Below are positions 1 through 8,452 of a stretch of DNA of 64,000 nucleotides, piece after piece. This DNA is from Polynucleobacter necessarius. Its GTDB lineage: Bacteria > Pseudomonadota > Gammaproteobacteria > Burkholderiales > Burkholderiaceae. The notes beneath the pieces were generated by a model, which was not told where the DNA came from, made no database searches, and saw only the letters and a program-made list of their open reading frames with translations. Both the position numbers and the translations under genes were made by a program. Position 1 is the first letter of the stretch, and each line of letters starts with the position of its first letter. The stretch covers positions 312,712 through 376,711 of the forward strand of contig NZ_LT606946.1 in assembly GCF_900095175.1 (NCBI RefSeq), given 5' to 3'.

Positions 1-366
1 CACAGATCTTAGGAAGTTACAAAAGAAGCGCGATAGCCATTTTGCAATAGGGCCAAATCTACCTGACACGGGAAGTGAAATCAGAATACTGAGGATTGCA
101 GCAATCAGGGTTGCCAAAGCTGAGATAGCTAGAGTTTGAAGAATACCTTGCCAAATTTTTTCTAAAAAATCAGCGCTTAGATCCGGCGGGAAAAATCGCC
201 CAATAAACTCCGCCATATTTTTCATGGCTTGAAAGGTAAAGAGATCTGCTGGATTAAGCGACAGGTAAATAAAGCTGCTAATAGTTAGGCCAGAAATGAT
301 CAAAAGCATGAGAAGGCACTTCAGATAAAATTGACGGGCTGGTTGAATACTAATTTGCACGCTCAT
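1..366 (-). CDS. phnE: PhnE-type ABC permease, second subunit (partial)
   Basis: Inner-membrane permease of a phosphonate/selenium-oxyanion type ABC importer. Only about 122 N-terminal residues lie in the window; the gene runs off the left edge. The ATG at 364-366 overlaps the TGA of the preceding permease gene (ATGA), which indicates translational coupling. One hydrophobic segment follows a short basic N-terminus. After it comes a conserved 'FFPPD' stretch that also occurs, as 'FIPPN', in the neighbouring permease, so the two subunits are paralogues. It should pair with the 275-residue permease and the ATPase next to it. Family assignment is confident; substrate is inferred from neighbours. 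Confidence 0.8.
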   Translation of the reverse strand, partial: MSVQISIQPARQFYLKCLLMLLIISGLTISSFIYLSLNPADLFTFQAMKNMAEFIGRFFPPDLSADFLEKIWQGILQTLAISALATLIAAILSILISLPVSGRFGPIAKWLSRFFCNFLRSV

Positions 367-1190
367 ACCAGCTGCTTTCTAATTACTAGGCTAATGTAAT
401 CGGCTAGCAACACTAAGCCCAAGAATACGATCAAGATTGTGGAAACTTCTCCACCATTGAGCATTTTCATGGATTGATCCATCAGCTGACCTAAGCCACC
501 TGCACCCACAAATCCCATCACTACTGAGGCCCTAACGGCGCACTCCCAGCGATAGACGGTGTAAGAAGCAAGCTCTTGCGCTGAGTTTGGTAGCAGTCCA
601 TATAGAAATGAGGCTACACGACCACTCCCAGAGAGAATGAGTGCTCTAGCAGGTAGGGTGTTACCTGACTCTAGAATTTCTGAATAGACTTTTGCCAACA
701 TGCCGCCATAGGTGATGGCAATAGCCAAAACACCTGCTATGGGACCTAAGCCAAATACCCTGACTAGTAAGAGTGCCCACACAATCTCTGGAATACCACG
801 CAGAACCAACATTAAAGTGCGCGCAATAAATCGCACAAATTGAGCCAGCTGGTGATCAGATGTGGGGCCAATTCTGGAAATCGATAAGCTATAAGAAATG
901 ATTAGGCCAAGTGGAACAGCAATGATCATTGCCAAGGCTATTCCTGCGGTCGCCATAGCTAAGGTCTCTACAGTGGCTTTTAAAACAAGCGATAAAAATT
1001 CCAGTTGAATATTGGGTGGAATAAATTGCACCAGAAAATCGCCCATAACTTTAGTGTTGTTGGGATCAATCAAGAGCATGGGTTCAAACTGAGCCAGCTG
1101 CAGCATAGACCAAAGAATGCAAATAGCCACCACCAGTCCAATAAGCCGATAGGGTGCTGCGGGGTCTCTAAAAGTGCTTGATGTCAGCAT
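363..1190 (-). CDS. phnE: PhnE-type ABC transporter permease
   Basis: Membrane permease of 275 residues, usual for the PhnE family. About six hydrophobic segments are visible, starting near residue 15. A cytoplasmic EAA-type loop around residues 180-208 (ARALILSGSG...PNSAQEL) is where the ATPase should dock. It starts 31 bases after the ATPase gene stop and ends overlapping the next permease, so phnD-phnC-phnE-phnE read as one operon on the minus strand. PhnE proteins usually import phosphonate or phosphite. The neighbouring selD and the type of binding protein suggest that a selenium oxyanion is the cargo here. Confidence 0.85.
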   Translation of the reverse strand: MLTSSTFRDPAAPYRLIGLVVAICILWSMLQLAQFEPMLLIDPNNTKVMGDFLVQFIPPNIQLEFLSLVLKATVETLAMATAGIALAMIIAVPLGLIISYSLSISRIGPTSDHQLAQFVRFIARTLMLVLRGIPEIVWALLLVRVFGLGPIAGVLAIAITYGGMLAKVYSEILESGNTLPARALILSGSGRVASFLYGLLPNSAQELASYTVYRWECAVRASVVMGFVGAGGLGQLMDQSMKMLNGGEVSTILIVFLGLVLLADYISLVIRKQLV

Positions 1191-1221
1191 TGCGATTTAA
1201 AAAGAAAGACCCTTTACGCCA

Positions 1222-2001
1222 CTAGAGAGTGGCTTTATTTAATTGGGTCGGAAGGCCGCCAAGCTCGGATGCATAAAGATCTTTTAGTATGGTCTCACTG
1301 ACTTGACTTGCAGGTAAATCAAACATTACCTGACCATCCCGAATGCCAACGATGCGTGGAAACCAGCGTAAGACAATATCTACCGCGTGAAGGCTTGAGA
1401 CTAGTGTGGCATTTCTTTTCTTGGCCTCGGCAATCAGAACACTAATAGTGAGATCTGACAGGGCGGGATCCATTGCGGATACTGGCTCGTCAGCCAGGAT
1501 GAGTTGCGGTTCTTGATACATGACCCTGGCAACACCCACGCGCTGTAGTTGGCCACCCGATAGGCAATCACACCGATCAAATAGTTTGTCAGCGAGATCT
1601 AAGCGCTCAAGACAGGATTGCGGACCAGGAATATCAACTGGATAAATTAATGACAAAATTGACTTCCAAAGAGGCCACTGTCCGAGTCGACCTGCAAGAA
1701 TGGCAGTGATAACTCGTTGTCCCAAAGGAATGGGAGGCGCTTGATGGACTAAACCAATGGTCAATCGTAATTTTCTAAGCGATGCTTTGGACAGATTCCA
1801 GGGATTAGCTTCTAGTATTTCAGCATTCCCATACGTCGGCTTTAAAGCAGTAGCCAAGATATTCAAAAGCGTTGTCTTGCCAGAGCCAGAGGGCCCAATA
1901 ATGGCAATGCACTCGCCAGCACTTGCCACCAAAGATACTTGGCATAGTGCGGGCGTGCCATTACTGTGCTCAAAGCCCAGTTGTTGTAGTGAGAATCCCA
2001 C
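1222..2001 (-). CDS. phnC: PhnC-type ABC transporter ATPase
   Basis: Cytoplasmic ATPase of 259 residues that powers the importer. Walker A GPSGSGKTT lies at about residues 36-44, the ABC signature LSGGQ at 147-151 and Walker B LILADEP at 167-173. The start is a GTG at 1999-2001, five bases after the phnD stop; no ATG lies near it in frame. Length and motifs match PhnC. The region between Walker A and the signature (residues 95-130) is more divergent than in typical PhnC proteins, which fits a specialised branch. Confidence 0.88.
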   Translation of the reverse strand: MGFSLQQLGFEHSNGTPALCQVSLVASAGECIAIIGPSGSGKTTLLNILATALKPTYGNAEILEANPWNLSKASLRKLRLTIGLVHQAPPIPLGQRVITAILAGRLGQWPLWKSILSLIYPVDIPGPQSCLERLDLADKLFDRCDCLSGGQLQRVGVARVMYQEPQLILADEPVSAMDPALSDLTISVLIAEAKKRNATLVSSLHAVDIVLRWFPRIVGIRDGQVMFDLPASQVSETILKDLYASELGGLPTQLNKATL

Positions 2002-2005
2002 GAGA

Positions 2006-2887
2006 CTACTTAATTAGCCCAGCTGAGCGCGCTGCTTTTTCGATATCGTCGTAATTCGATGATTTGGTTGTGACGTACTTGCTTGCACGTTGCAGATCCA
2101 TTAATTCTTTGTAGTTCGGATTGCTGGCATCAAGCTTTAAGAAGGCATCGGTAATCTTCTTGACCAGGGCTGGATCTAGATCTCCGCGCACTGTCCAGTT
2201 GTAATCAAAATAGGGCGGTGTTGTGGAGAGCACCTTTGACTTGAGTGCATTTGGATTTTTAGCTTCATTTAACTTTGCCCATACCGAAGCATTGAGTGCT
2301 CCAACATCAGCCTTGCCGCTAGCTACAAAGGCAACTGTTGCATCGTGCGCCCCTGAAAATGCAATGTTCTTGAAGTCTTTGTCTGGATTAATGCCGGCTT
2401 GCATTAAAAAATATCGTGGCATTAAGTGACCTGATGTGGAGGATGGTGATCCAAAGGCAATTGTTTTGCCTTTTAATTCACCCAGGGTTTTTAAAGAGCT
2501 ATCAGCCGGAATAATAAAGACGCTTGTAAATTTTTCATCTTCAACGTACTGAATAATAGGAACAGCTGTGCCATTCGTTCTAATTTTAGTTTGCACATAA
2601 GTAAACCCGCCAAGCCAAGCCATATCAACTTTCTTGGTTGCTAAGGCCTCTACAACTGCTGCATAGTCAGTCACTGGGGTAAATTCCACTTTCATGCCAG
2701 TTTCTTTAGAGAGGTAGTCGCCGAGTGGTTTAAATTTACGCTGCAACTCTGTTGGGGACTCATCAGGAATGGCTGAGATGCGCAAGACATCTTGAGCTAA
2801 GGCTCCGGTGCTAGCGCTACAGACAATGCCAAAGGCAAGCATTAATACGGAGAATTTTTTAAGTGCAGCAATTTTTAGGAAATTCAT
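2006..2887 (-). CDS. phnD: PhnD-family periplasmic binding protein, probably for selenium oxyanions
   Basis: Secreted solute-binding protein of 293 residues with a signal peptide ending near 'TGALAQ' (about residue 32). The mature start (LRISAIPDESPTELQ) and the motifs FTPVTDYAAVVEAL, DMAWLGGFT and FGSPSSTSGHLMPRYF belong to the PhnD/phosphite-phosphonate superfamily. From memory, this exact pattern is the clade named 'putative selenate ABC transporter substrate-binding protein' (TIGR04553). The gene lies 35 bases downstream of selD on the same strand, which supports that reading. Binding of phosphonate or phosphite cannot be excluded from sequence alone. Confidence 0.8.
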   Translation of the reverse strand: MNFLKIAALKKFSVLMLAFGIVCSASTGALAQDVLRISAIPDESPTELQRKFKPLGDYLSKETGMKVEFTPVTDYAAVVEALATKKVDMAWLGGFTYVQTKIRTNGTAVPIIQYVEDEKFTSVFIIPADSSLKTLGELKGKTIAFGSPSSTSGHLMPRYFLMQAGINPDKDFKNIAFSGAHDATVAFVASGKADVGALNASVWAKLNEAKNPNALKSKVLSTTPPYFDYNWTVRGDLDPALVKKITDAFLKLDASNPNYKELMDLQRASKYVTTKSSNYDDIEKAARSAGLIK

Positions 2888-2922
2888 ATGATGATCTTTT
2901 GGTTAGGGTTAAAAAGGAATAA

Positions 2923-3968
2923 TTAAGAAACAGACAGGCCTGAGTCAGCAGCAAAGTGGCCTATCATCTTTGCATTATTAAAGCCGCCGGAGCTCAGAAT
3001 AGAAAGCACTTCTGCCTCTTGTTCTGGCGCGCATGCGATTAATAAGCCGCCACTTGTCTGTGGATCGGTTAATAAGTTTTGTTGCCAAAGCTCTAAATTG
3101 CTAGCTAGCTTAACTTCGCTACCGTAGCCAGCCCAGTTTCGAGTAGAGGCACCCGTGAAGATATCTGCCTTAACATGCTCAACCGCTTCCTGAACTACGG
3201 GAATAGCATTCCAATCTATCTGGGCCATTAAATTAGAACCTCTGGCCATTTCAAGCAAGTGGCCTGCTAATCCAAAGCCGGTGACATCCGTGAGTGCATG
3301 AACGCCTTCAAGCTGTGAGAGTGCAACACCAGGCTTATTGAACTTGGTAGTGAGGGCAATCATCTCTTTGTAACCCGCCTCTGACAGCAGCTCCTTTTTA
3401 AGTGCTGCAGAAAGAATGCCCACGCCTAATGGCTTGCTAAGGATGATGCTATCACCCGCTTGAGCACCATTGTTGCGTTTAAGTTTTTTTGGATCAACCA
3501 CACCAATTGCTACTAAGCCATAAATTGGCTCTACTGTATCAATGGAGTGACCGCCAGCAATCATGATGCCGGCATCATCGCAGACAGACTCTCCACCAGC
3601 AGTGATTTGTTGAATCACTTCTAGTGGTAACGCTTGAATGGGCATGCCTAATAGTGCGAGTGCAAATAGGGGCTGAGCACCCATGGCATAGATATCTGAA
3701 ATTGCATTGGTTGCCGCGATACGACCAAATTCAAATGGATCATCGACGATAGGCATAAAAAAATCAGTTGTTGCAACGATAGCCTGATTTTCATTAATCT
3801 GATACACTGCAGCATCTTCATTATTGTCAGAGCCAGCCAGAAGTGCAGCAGGTAAATTGCGTATGGGAGATTTTTTTAAGATATCGCTTAATACGCCTGG
3901 TGCAATTTTGCAGCCGCATCTCCACCATGGGATAAAGAGGTAAGGCGACCGTTATAGGAAGTAGTCAT
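2923..3968 (-). pseudogene. selD: Selenophosphate synthase SelD, frameshifted near the catalytic Cys
   Basis: SelD makes selenophosphate from selenide and ATP. The ATG at 3966-3968 opens a frame reading about 16 residues to 'SLSHGG'. The expected continuation CGCKIAPGVL is in another frame, so about one base is missing near 3918-3923, where GGAGGATGC is expected and GGAGATGC is present. Downstream the frame is intact for more than 294 residues, with TTDFFMP, FGRIAATNAISD, AGGHSID, TDVTGFGL and DPQTSGGL. The catalytic residue would be Cys, not selenocysteine. The rest is fully conserved, so a read error is as likely as a real lesion. It sits between the senA-like gene and the ABC importer. Confidence 0.85.
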
Positions 3969-4026
3969 AAAATTTCAAGTTCATATTAAGGGGTGCCCTG
4001 CACCCAACTGGAGAAGCTTACTCAAT

Positions 4027-5241
4027 TTAGAGTAAACACGTACGAAAGCCACAAAAATGATCACTTCTATTGGGTTGATAAAAGTTGCGAAATGCGGCTC
4101 TCTTTAATCGATCGGGCGTATAGAGGCTACCCCCTTTTAGAACCTGATATTTACCGTTAAACCAAGGCAGGGAATAATCTGTGCAGGGATCGGGGCTAAA
4201 TCCGGGAAAGGGTGAAAAAGGACTGCTGGTCCACTCCCATAAATGTGAGGGCTGCCATGCTGTGCTTTTTTGAGATATCAATATCGTGAGCTCATGCTCA
4301 TTGGGCAAACGTAGCCCATTTACTTTGCAATAATGCTGAGCGTCGAAATAATTAATATGACGCACTGCTGATAAGGGGTCCAAGGGCAACCATTCATCAA
4401 AGAATCGTTCAAACCAGAGGCCATCTTCTTTCTTCCAGTGCTTGGGAGGCGCTGCTGGTTCGAGCTGACTAAGATTACTGGCGGACTCTAAGTAGGTGAG
4501 GTATTCGGCATTCGTGACGGGGCTGCTAGATATGTCGAAGGAGGGAGCATTAATAGTATGGGCCCATTTTTCATTATCAAAAATGAAACCAGAGCCCTGA
4601 TGAGAGTCAGCCTCTAATGATGATTCTGGAAAATGAATCCAAGTTTGCTTATTTTCATTGGACAAACTTCTATCAGAGAGGGGTAAAAATGGCATGGGGC
4701 GACCCATGGTTTGCCACATATAGGCAAACGCTTCATTGTGCATATCCTGATGAAAAATCGACGGCTGAATAAAGTAGGCAGCTTTATTGTCGATTGGTTT
4801 ACACAGTAACTCTTGGGTGCTGCTTATCACATTGAGGTTGTATTCCAGAAGACTATCTAGCGAGGGCATTGGAGTTGACCAGCGATCTTCATGTGCAATT
4901 TCTGAAGAATTAAACAAATGATCAGCGTCAACCATGAATGAGGGATTGCTTACCTGGCCCCCACGATGAACCCAAAACTCATGAAACCAAGTTAAGTGAC
5001 CGAATTCCCAGAGAGGGGGATTCAAAATATGAAGCTGCGGAACTATATGATCTGCCGCTGGAATATTCTCCAGAATATGGCGTGTAATGCGGTTACTTTC
5101 CTCTAGCCACTGCGATAACGTGGACGCTGGTGGATGTGGAAAGTAGAGTAGGTAATCGTCAGCCGAAGAATGATGCATAAAGTATTTGTTATATTTTTTC
5201 TCAATTAAATCTGCTATATACAAAAATAAATCAAATGCCAT
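4027..5241 (-). CDS. senA: EgtB/SenA-family sulfoxide/selenoxide synthase (selenoneine synthase-like)
   Basis: Non-haem iron enzyme of 404 residues joining a thiol or selenol donor to trimethylhistidine. A DinB-type N-terminal domain carries a likely iron-binding triad: His82 (EFGHLTWF) and His164/His168 (HQDMHNE). A formylglycine-enzyme-like C-terminal domain (about 225-404) has PVTNAEYL, LRLPNEHE, LWEWTSSPF, VLKGGS and RNFYQPNRSDHFCGFR. The EgtB family makes ergothioneine; SenA makes selenoneine. Adjacent selD and a selenate-type importer favour SenA, but no SenB glycosyltransferase is in the window. A second ATG at residue 22 could be the true start. It begins 15 bases after the glutathione reductase stop, so the two are probably co-transcribed. 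Confidence 0.72.
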   Translation of the reverse strand: MAFDLFLYIADLIEKKYNKYFMHHSSADDYLLYFPHPPASTLSQWLEESNRITRHILENIPAADHIVPQLHILNPPLWEFGHLTWFHEFWVHRGGQVSNPSFMVDADHLFNSSEIAHEDRWSTPMPSLDSLLEYNLNVISSTQELLCKPIDNKAAYFIQPSIFHQDMHNEAFAYMWQTMGRPMPFLPLSDRSLSNENKQTWIHFPESSLEADSHQGSGFIFDNEKWAHTINAPSFDISSSPVTNAEYLTYLESASNLSQLEPAAPPKHWKKEDGLWFERFFDEWLPLDPLSAVRHINYFDAQHYCKVNGLRLPNEHELTILISQKSTAWQPSHLWEWTSSPFSPFPGFSPDPCTDYSLPWFNGKYQVLKGGSLYTPDRLKRAAFRNFYQPNRSDHFCGFRTCLL

Positions 5242-5256
5242 TATTCAAGCTTGATC

Positions 5257-6615
5257 CTATTTATTAAATTGTCTAGTAGGGTTTCGCATGGTTACTAATT
5301 CTTCTGCCGCTGTCGGATGTACTGCAAGCGTTGCATCCAGCGATGCTTTAGTTACCTTAAGCTGAAAGGCGACACCCATGAGTTGAGCCATTTCGCCTGT
5401 ATCGGGGCCAAGTGCATGAAAACCAAGTACGCGGTCATTTGTACGGTCTACTAATAGCTTCATAAATATTTTGCTGCTATGCCCAGACAAGGCGGCTTTC
5501 ATCGACCTAAATCTGGTAGTGTAGACATCGAGCTCTGGATGTGATTCTAATGCTGCCTCTTCTGTTAGGCCGACTGTGCCGATTTCTGGTGTGGTGAAGA
5601 CTGCGGTCGGTATTAAGCTATGGTCGACAACTATTTGTTTATTACCAAATTGAGTTTCTGCAAAGGCATGACCTTCACGGATAGCCATTGGCGTAAGGTT
5701 CACGCGATTAGTTACGTCACCTACTGCAAAAATATTTGGAATGCTAGTGCGGGAATGCATATCGACCGTTATAGCACCAGATTGATCAAGTTTTACACCA
5801 AGAGCTTGTAGACCAAGACCTTGAGTTTTAGGTTTTCGCCCAATTGCCTTGAGAACAGCATCCACCTCAATGACGGTACTATCATTTAAGTGCACCTGTA
5901 ACCCATTATTGACTTTTTGAATCTTAACAATCTTGCGCTCCGGGTGAAGTATTAATCCAGATTGCAGCAACTCTTCTTCGAGATGAGTTTGAAGCTCGGC
6001 GTCGAACCCCCGCAGTATCTTTTGGCCACGATAAACAATGGATACTTTTGAGCCAAGGTTCTGAAAGATACAAGCTAATTCTAAGGCGATGTATCCAGCG
6101 CCCTGTACAAGGACTCGCTGAGGCTGTTCCTCTAATAAAAAGAAGTCATTCGAGTCGATGCAAAGCTCGTAACCTTGAATGCTAATATCATTTACAGGTT
6201 GCGCACCAGTTGCGATTAGAATAGTTTTGGCGCTGATTATCTGACCCTCATCAATTGCAATCTGAGTCGTGCTTAAGAGTCTTGCGCTACCGTAAAAGAT
6301 CTCGACCCCGGCCTTCTCAAGGTTGGTCCGATAAATATCTTCCAGTCGGGCAACTTCGCTGTCTCGTTTCTCCTTTAAGTATGCCCAGTTAAATTTGTTT
6401 TCGCCCATGGCCCATCCAAATCTAGTGGCCTCCTGAAACTCAATGGGGAATCGACTGGCATAGACCATGAGTTTTTTAGGAACGCAGCCACGAATAACAC
6501 AGGTTCCACCCATGCGATATTCTTCTATGATTGCAACTTTTGCACCATTTTGTGAGGCAATTCTTGCCGCCCTCACACCGCCTGAACCAGCTCCAATTAC
6601 GACTAAGTCATACAT
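5257..6615 (-). CDS. gor: Glutathione-disulfide reductase
   Basis: NADPH-dependent flavoprotein of 452 residues that reduces glutathione disulfide. The N-terminal FAD motif GAGSGGVRAA, the redox-active disulfide GGTCVIRGCVPKK (residues about 37-50), a second dinucleotide motif GAGYIALELA, FAVGDVT and the C-terminal catalytic HPTAAEE are all present. As the first gene of gor-senA-selD-phnDCE it may supply reduced glutathione for selenite reduction or for the thiol-dependent enzymes downstream. The family call is firm; the role in selenium handling is inferred from position. Confidence 0.93.
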   Translation of the reverse strand: MYDLVVIGAGSGGVRAARIASQNGAKVAIIEEYRMGGTCVIRGCVPKKLMVYASRFPIEFQEATRFGWAMGENKFNWAYLKEKRDSEVARLEDIYRTNLEKAGVEIFYGSARLLSTTQIAIDEGQIISAKTILIATGAQPVNDISIQGYELCIDSNDFFLLEEQPQRVLVQGAGYIALELACIFQNLGSKVSIVYRGQKILRGFDAELQTHLEEELLQSGLILHPERKIVKIQKVNNGLQVHLNDSTVIEVDAVLKAIGRKPKTQGLGLQALGVKLDQSGAITVDMHSRTSIPNIFAVGDVTNRVNLTPMAIREGHAFAETQFGNKQIVVDHSLIPTAVFTTPEIGTVGLTEEAALESHPELDVYTTRFRSMKAALSGHSSKIFMKLLVDRTNDRVLGFHALGPDTGEMAQLMGVAFQLKVTKASLDATLAVHPTAAEELVTMRNPTRQFNK

Positions 6616-6759
6616 GTCAATGTCTCCCTGCTAATAAATGTGTAGCACAACCCTGCATAAAATCTTCATCATATTATGGGGTGTAGGAGCTATTTTTAAA
6701 TGACTGTAGGCAGCATCAATTTTTGGACCTGTCGCCTGAGACGCTCAATCCCATAGCTA

Positions 6760-7107
6760 TTAAGCGCTTCCCTTGTTAGCTTCACACCCTTTTGCTATGG
6801 TAGCAACAAGGTCTGCGAGGGGCTTAGGGATAGTGCTTGGAGCTAGTTTACCAAGAGAAATATCTTGAAGGATTTTCTCGAGAAACGTTTTGTTTGGTGG
6901 AATTTCACCGAAGAAATAAGTATGTCCATCATCTGAGACGGCAAGAATTGTTGGTAGGTTATCTATATTAATCTCATTAATTAGTGATGCCTCATCTTCA
7001 ATATCAAGCCATACCTTTGATAATCCATCTGCATTTATGGAGTTGAAGTGCTCTTTAAATTCTCGGCAGGATCCACACCATTCAGCACAAAACAATATAA
7101 GTCTCAT
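6760..7107 (-). CDS. Thioredoxin-fold protein with WCGSC active site
   Basis: Protein of 115 residues with the active-site motif WCGSC at residues 10-14 and the cis-proline segment 'NLPTIL' near residue 54, so a complete thioredoxin fold. There is no signal peptide, so it is probably cytoplasmic. The extended tail (residues 85-115) is not typical of TrxA. It lies between the glutathione reductase operon and the sulfur-transport genes, all on the minus strand, in keeping with a thiol-redox theme. Partner and substrate are unknown. Confidence 0.75.
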   Translation of the reverse strand: MRLILFCAEWCGSCREFKEHFNSINADGLSKVWLDIEDEASLINEINIDNLPTILAVSDDGHTYFFGEIPPNKTFLEKILQDISLGKLAPSTIPKPLADLVATIAKGCEANKGSA

Positions 7108-7202
7108 AAGCTAATCTAGGTCACGTGAAATGATAGGTCTTAAGAAAAAGCCGAACAAAACAGCATTGTTTTATCCAGGGTTTAGTAGCTTCGAAAGGCT
7201 AA

Positions 7203-7379
7203 TTAACGAGATTTTGCAGCATTAGAGCAATGACCGCCAAGCAACTTTTGGCCAGAGCCTAGTGCAATTGGTGAGGGCTCTAAAAAAGGATTGATTGCCT
7301 TTGAACTACTCCAGTCCCAAAGCAGAAATGTAATTAGCGCAAGCCAAAATGCAATTTGAAGTAACAATGATTTTTTCAT
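7203..7379 (-). CDS. Small membrane protein following the YeeE-type gene
   Basis: Predicted 58-residue protein, MKKSLLLQIAFW..., with one transmembrane segment (about residues 4-22) and a short exported-looking tail ending in GGHCSNAAKSR. Its ATG (7377-7379) overlaps the stop of the YeeE-type gene as ATGA, the main evidence that it is translated. The tail has a single Cys. It is not a family I recognise. It may be an accessory subunit of the transporter. Confidence 0.5.
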   Translation of the reverse strand: MKKSLLLQIAFWLALITFLLWDWSSSKAINPFLEPSPIALGSGQKLLGGHCSNAAKSR

Positions 7380-8452
7380 CAGAATCCAAACCGCTTTCTG
7401 AGTTTGATTCCAATAAGCGTGCCTGCAAAAGCCATAGGGACCCAAATCCAGCCATGCAGACTACCTGTAGAGATGCCGCTAACCATACCGCCAATATTGC
7501 ATCCAAACGCTAGTCTAGAGCTATAACCCATAACGAAACCCGCAATTAGTCCAATGATCCACTGTTTGCCGGTTAGCGGTTTATGTGATTCATTTCGTGA
7601 AGATGAAATCCACAGAGCTCCCGACAAAATGCCGATGTTTGTAATGGATGTGACATCAAGCAGCACAGATTGTGAGAGGATTTCTAAATTACCAGCTTGG
7701 CTCCAAAATGGATTACTGCCTGGATCAAAAAAGCCGATGCTATAGGCGATTTTGGCTGCCCACAAACCAAATCCATAAACCACTCCCCAGGGCTGTCCGG
7801 CCACAATAAGGTTGAGTGTCGCCAAAATAGCTAAAAGAATTCCGCCAATAACCCAGCGTTTTTCAAAAATGACGGCAGGCTTATTGCACCACCACCAAAT
7901 TCCAAAGCCAGTAGCAAGCAGCAAAACCCAACTGAGGATGACTGTCTGTGTAGCGCCTAAAACAGTGACTAAGTTAACGGGATCTAGTTGACCCAAGGCA
8001 AGCCATTGATCTAGCTGTACTGATCCTAGAAAGCTACCTATTGCGAACAAAGGCAAAATGCCAACATTGAGCGGAATACCCATGCCTGCTTTGTAAAGAC
8101 TACCCGAACCGCATCCATCGGCAATTTGCATACTCATACCGAAAATAAATGCGCCAATTAGCAGGCTAATGCTGGGTGGTCCTAATGCAGCACTGAGCTC
8201 TGGAAAATTAGCCAACAATGGAATAGACAGGGTAAGCGCAACCAGAAGCAACACGATTTGACCAATCGAACCTTTTGGATCTCTTGAATCCGCAAGTTGA
8301 CGCCACCCCGTCGTAAATCCAAATCGAGCCCCGGCCAATGTTGCCCCCATGCTGATACCAATCAAATACAGAATGCTTTGTCGTACTGACACACTCCATA
8401 GTAGGAAGGTAAAGAAGGCAAGTAGGGCTACCGTGAGCGGGAGGCGTTTCAT
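7379..8452 (-). CDS. YeeE/YedE-family membrane protein (thiosulfate/sulfur-compound uptake type)
   Basis: Polytopic membrane protein of 357 residues with two internally related halves. Each half has the family's conserved Cys motif: Cys114 in ADGCGSGSLYKAG and Cys318 in AFGCNIGGMVSG. GARFGFTTGWRQL near residue 41 is also typical. Characterised relatives (TsuA/YeeE) import thiosulfate through these cysteines. The gene starts immediately at the rhodanese gene stop, so the two form a unit. The nearby selenium genes leave open a related selenium-compound role, as in the YedE/FdhT branch. Confidence 0.85.
   Translation of the reverse strand: MKRLPLTVALLAFFTFLLWSVSVRQSILYLIGISMGATLAGARFGFTTGWRQLADSRDPKGSIGQIVLLLVALTLSIPLLANFPELSAALGPPSISLLIGAFIFGMSMQIADGCGSGSLYKAGMGIPLNVGILPLFAIGSFLGSVQLDQWLALGQLDPVNLVTVLGATQTVILSWVLLLATGFGIWWWCNKPAVIFEKRWVIGGILLAILATLNLIVAGQPWGVVYGFGLWAAKIAYSIGFFDPGSNPFWSQAGNLEILSQSVLLDVTSITNIGILSGALWISSSRNESHKPLTGKQWIIGLIAGFVMGYSSRLAFGCNIGGMVSGISTGSLHGWIWVPMAFAGTLIGIKLRKRFGF

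Noticed and set aside
1222-2887. Phosphonate catabolism locus
   Set aside because: No C-P lyase, phosphonatase or phn catabolic genes are adjacent in the window; neighbours point to selenium. Not excluded beyond the left edge.
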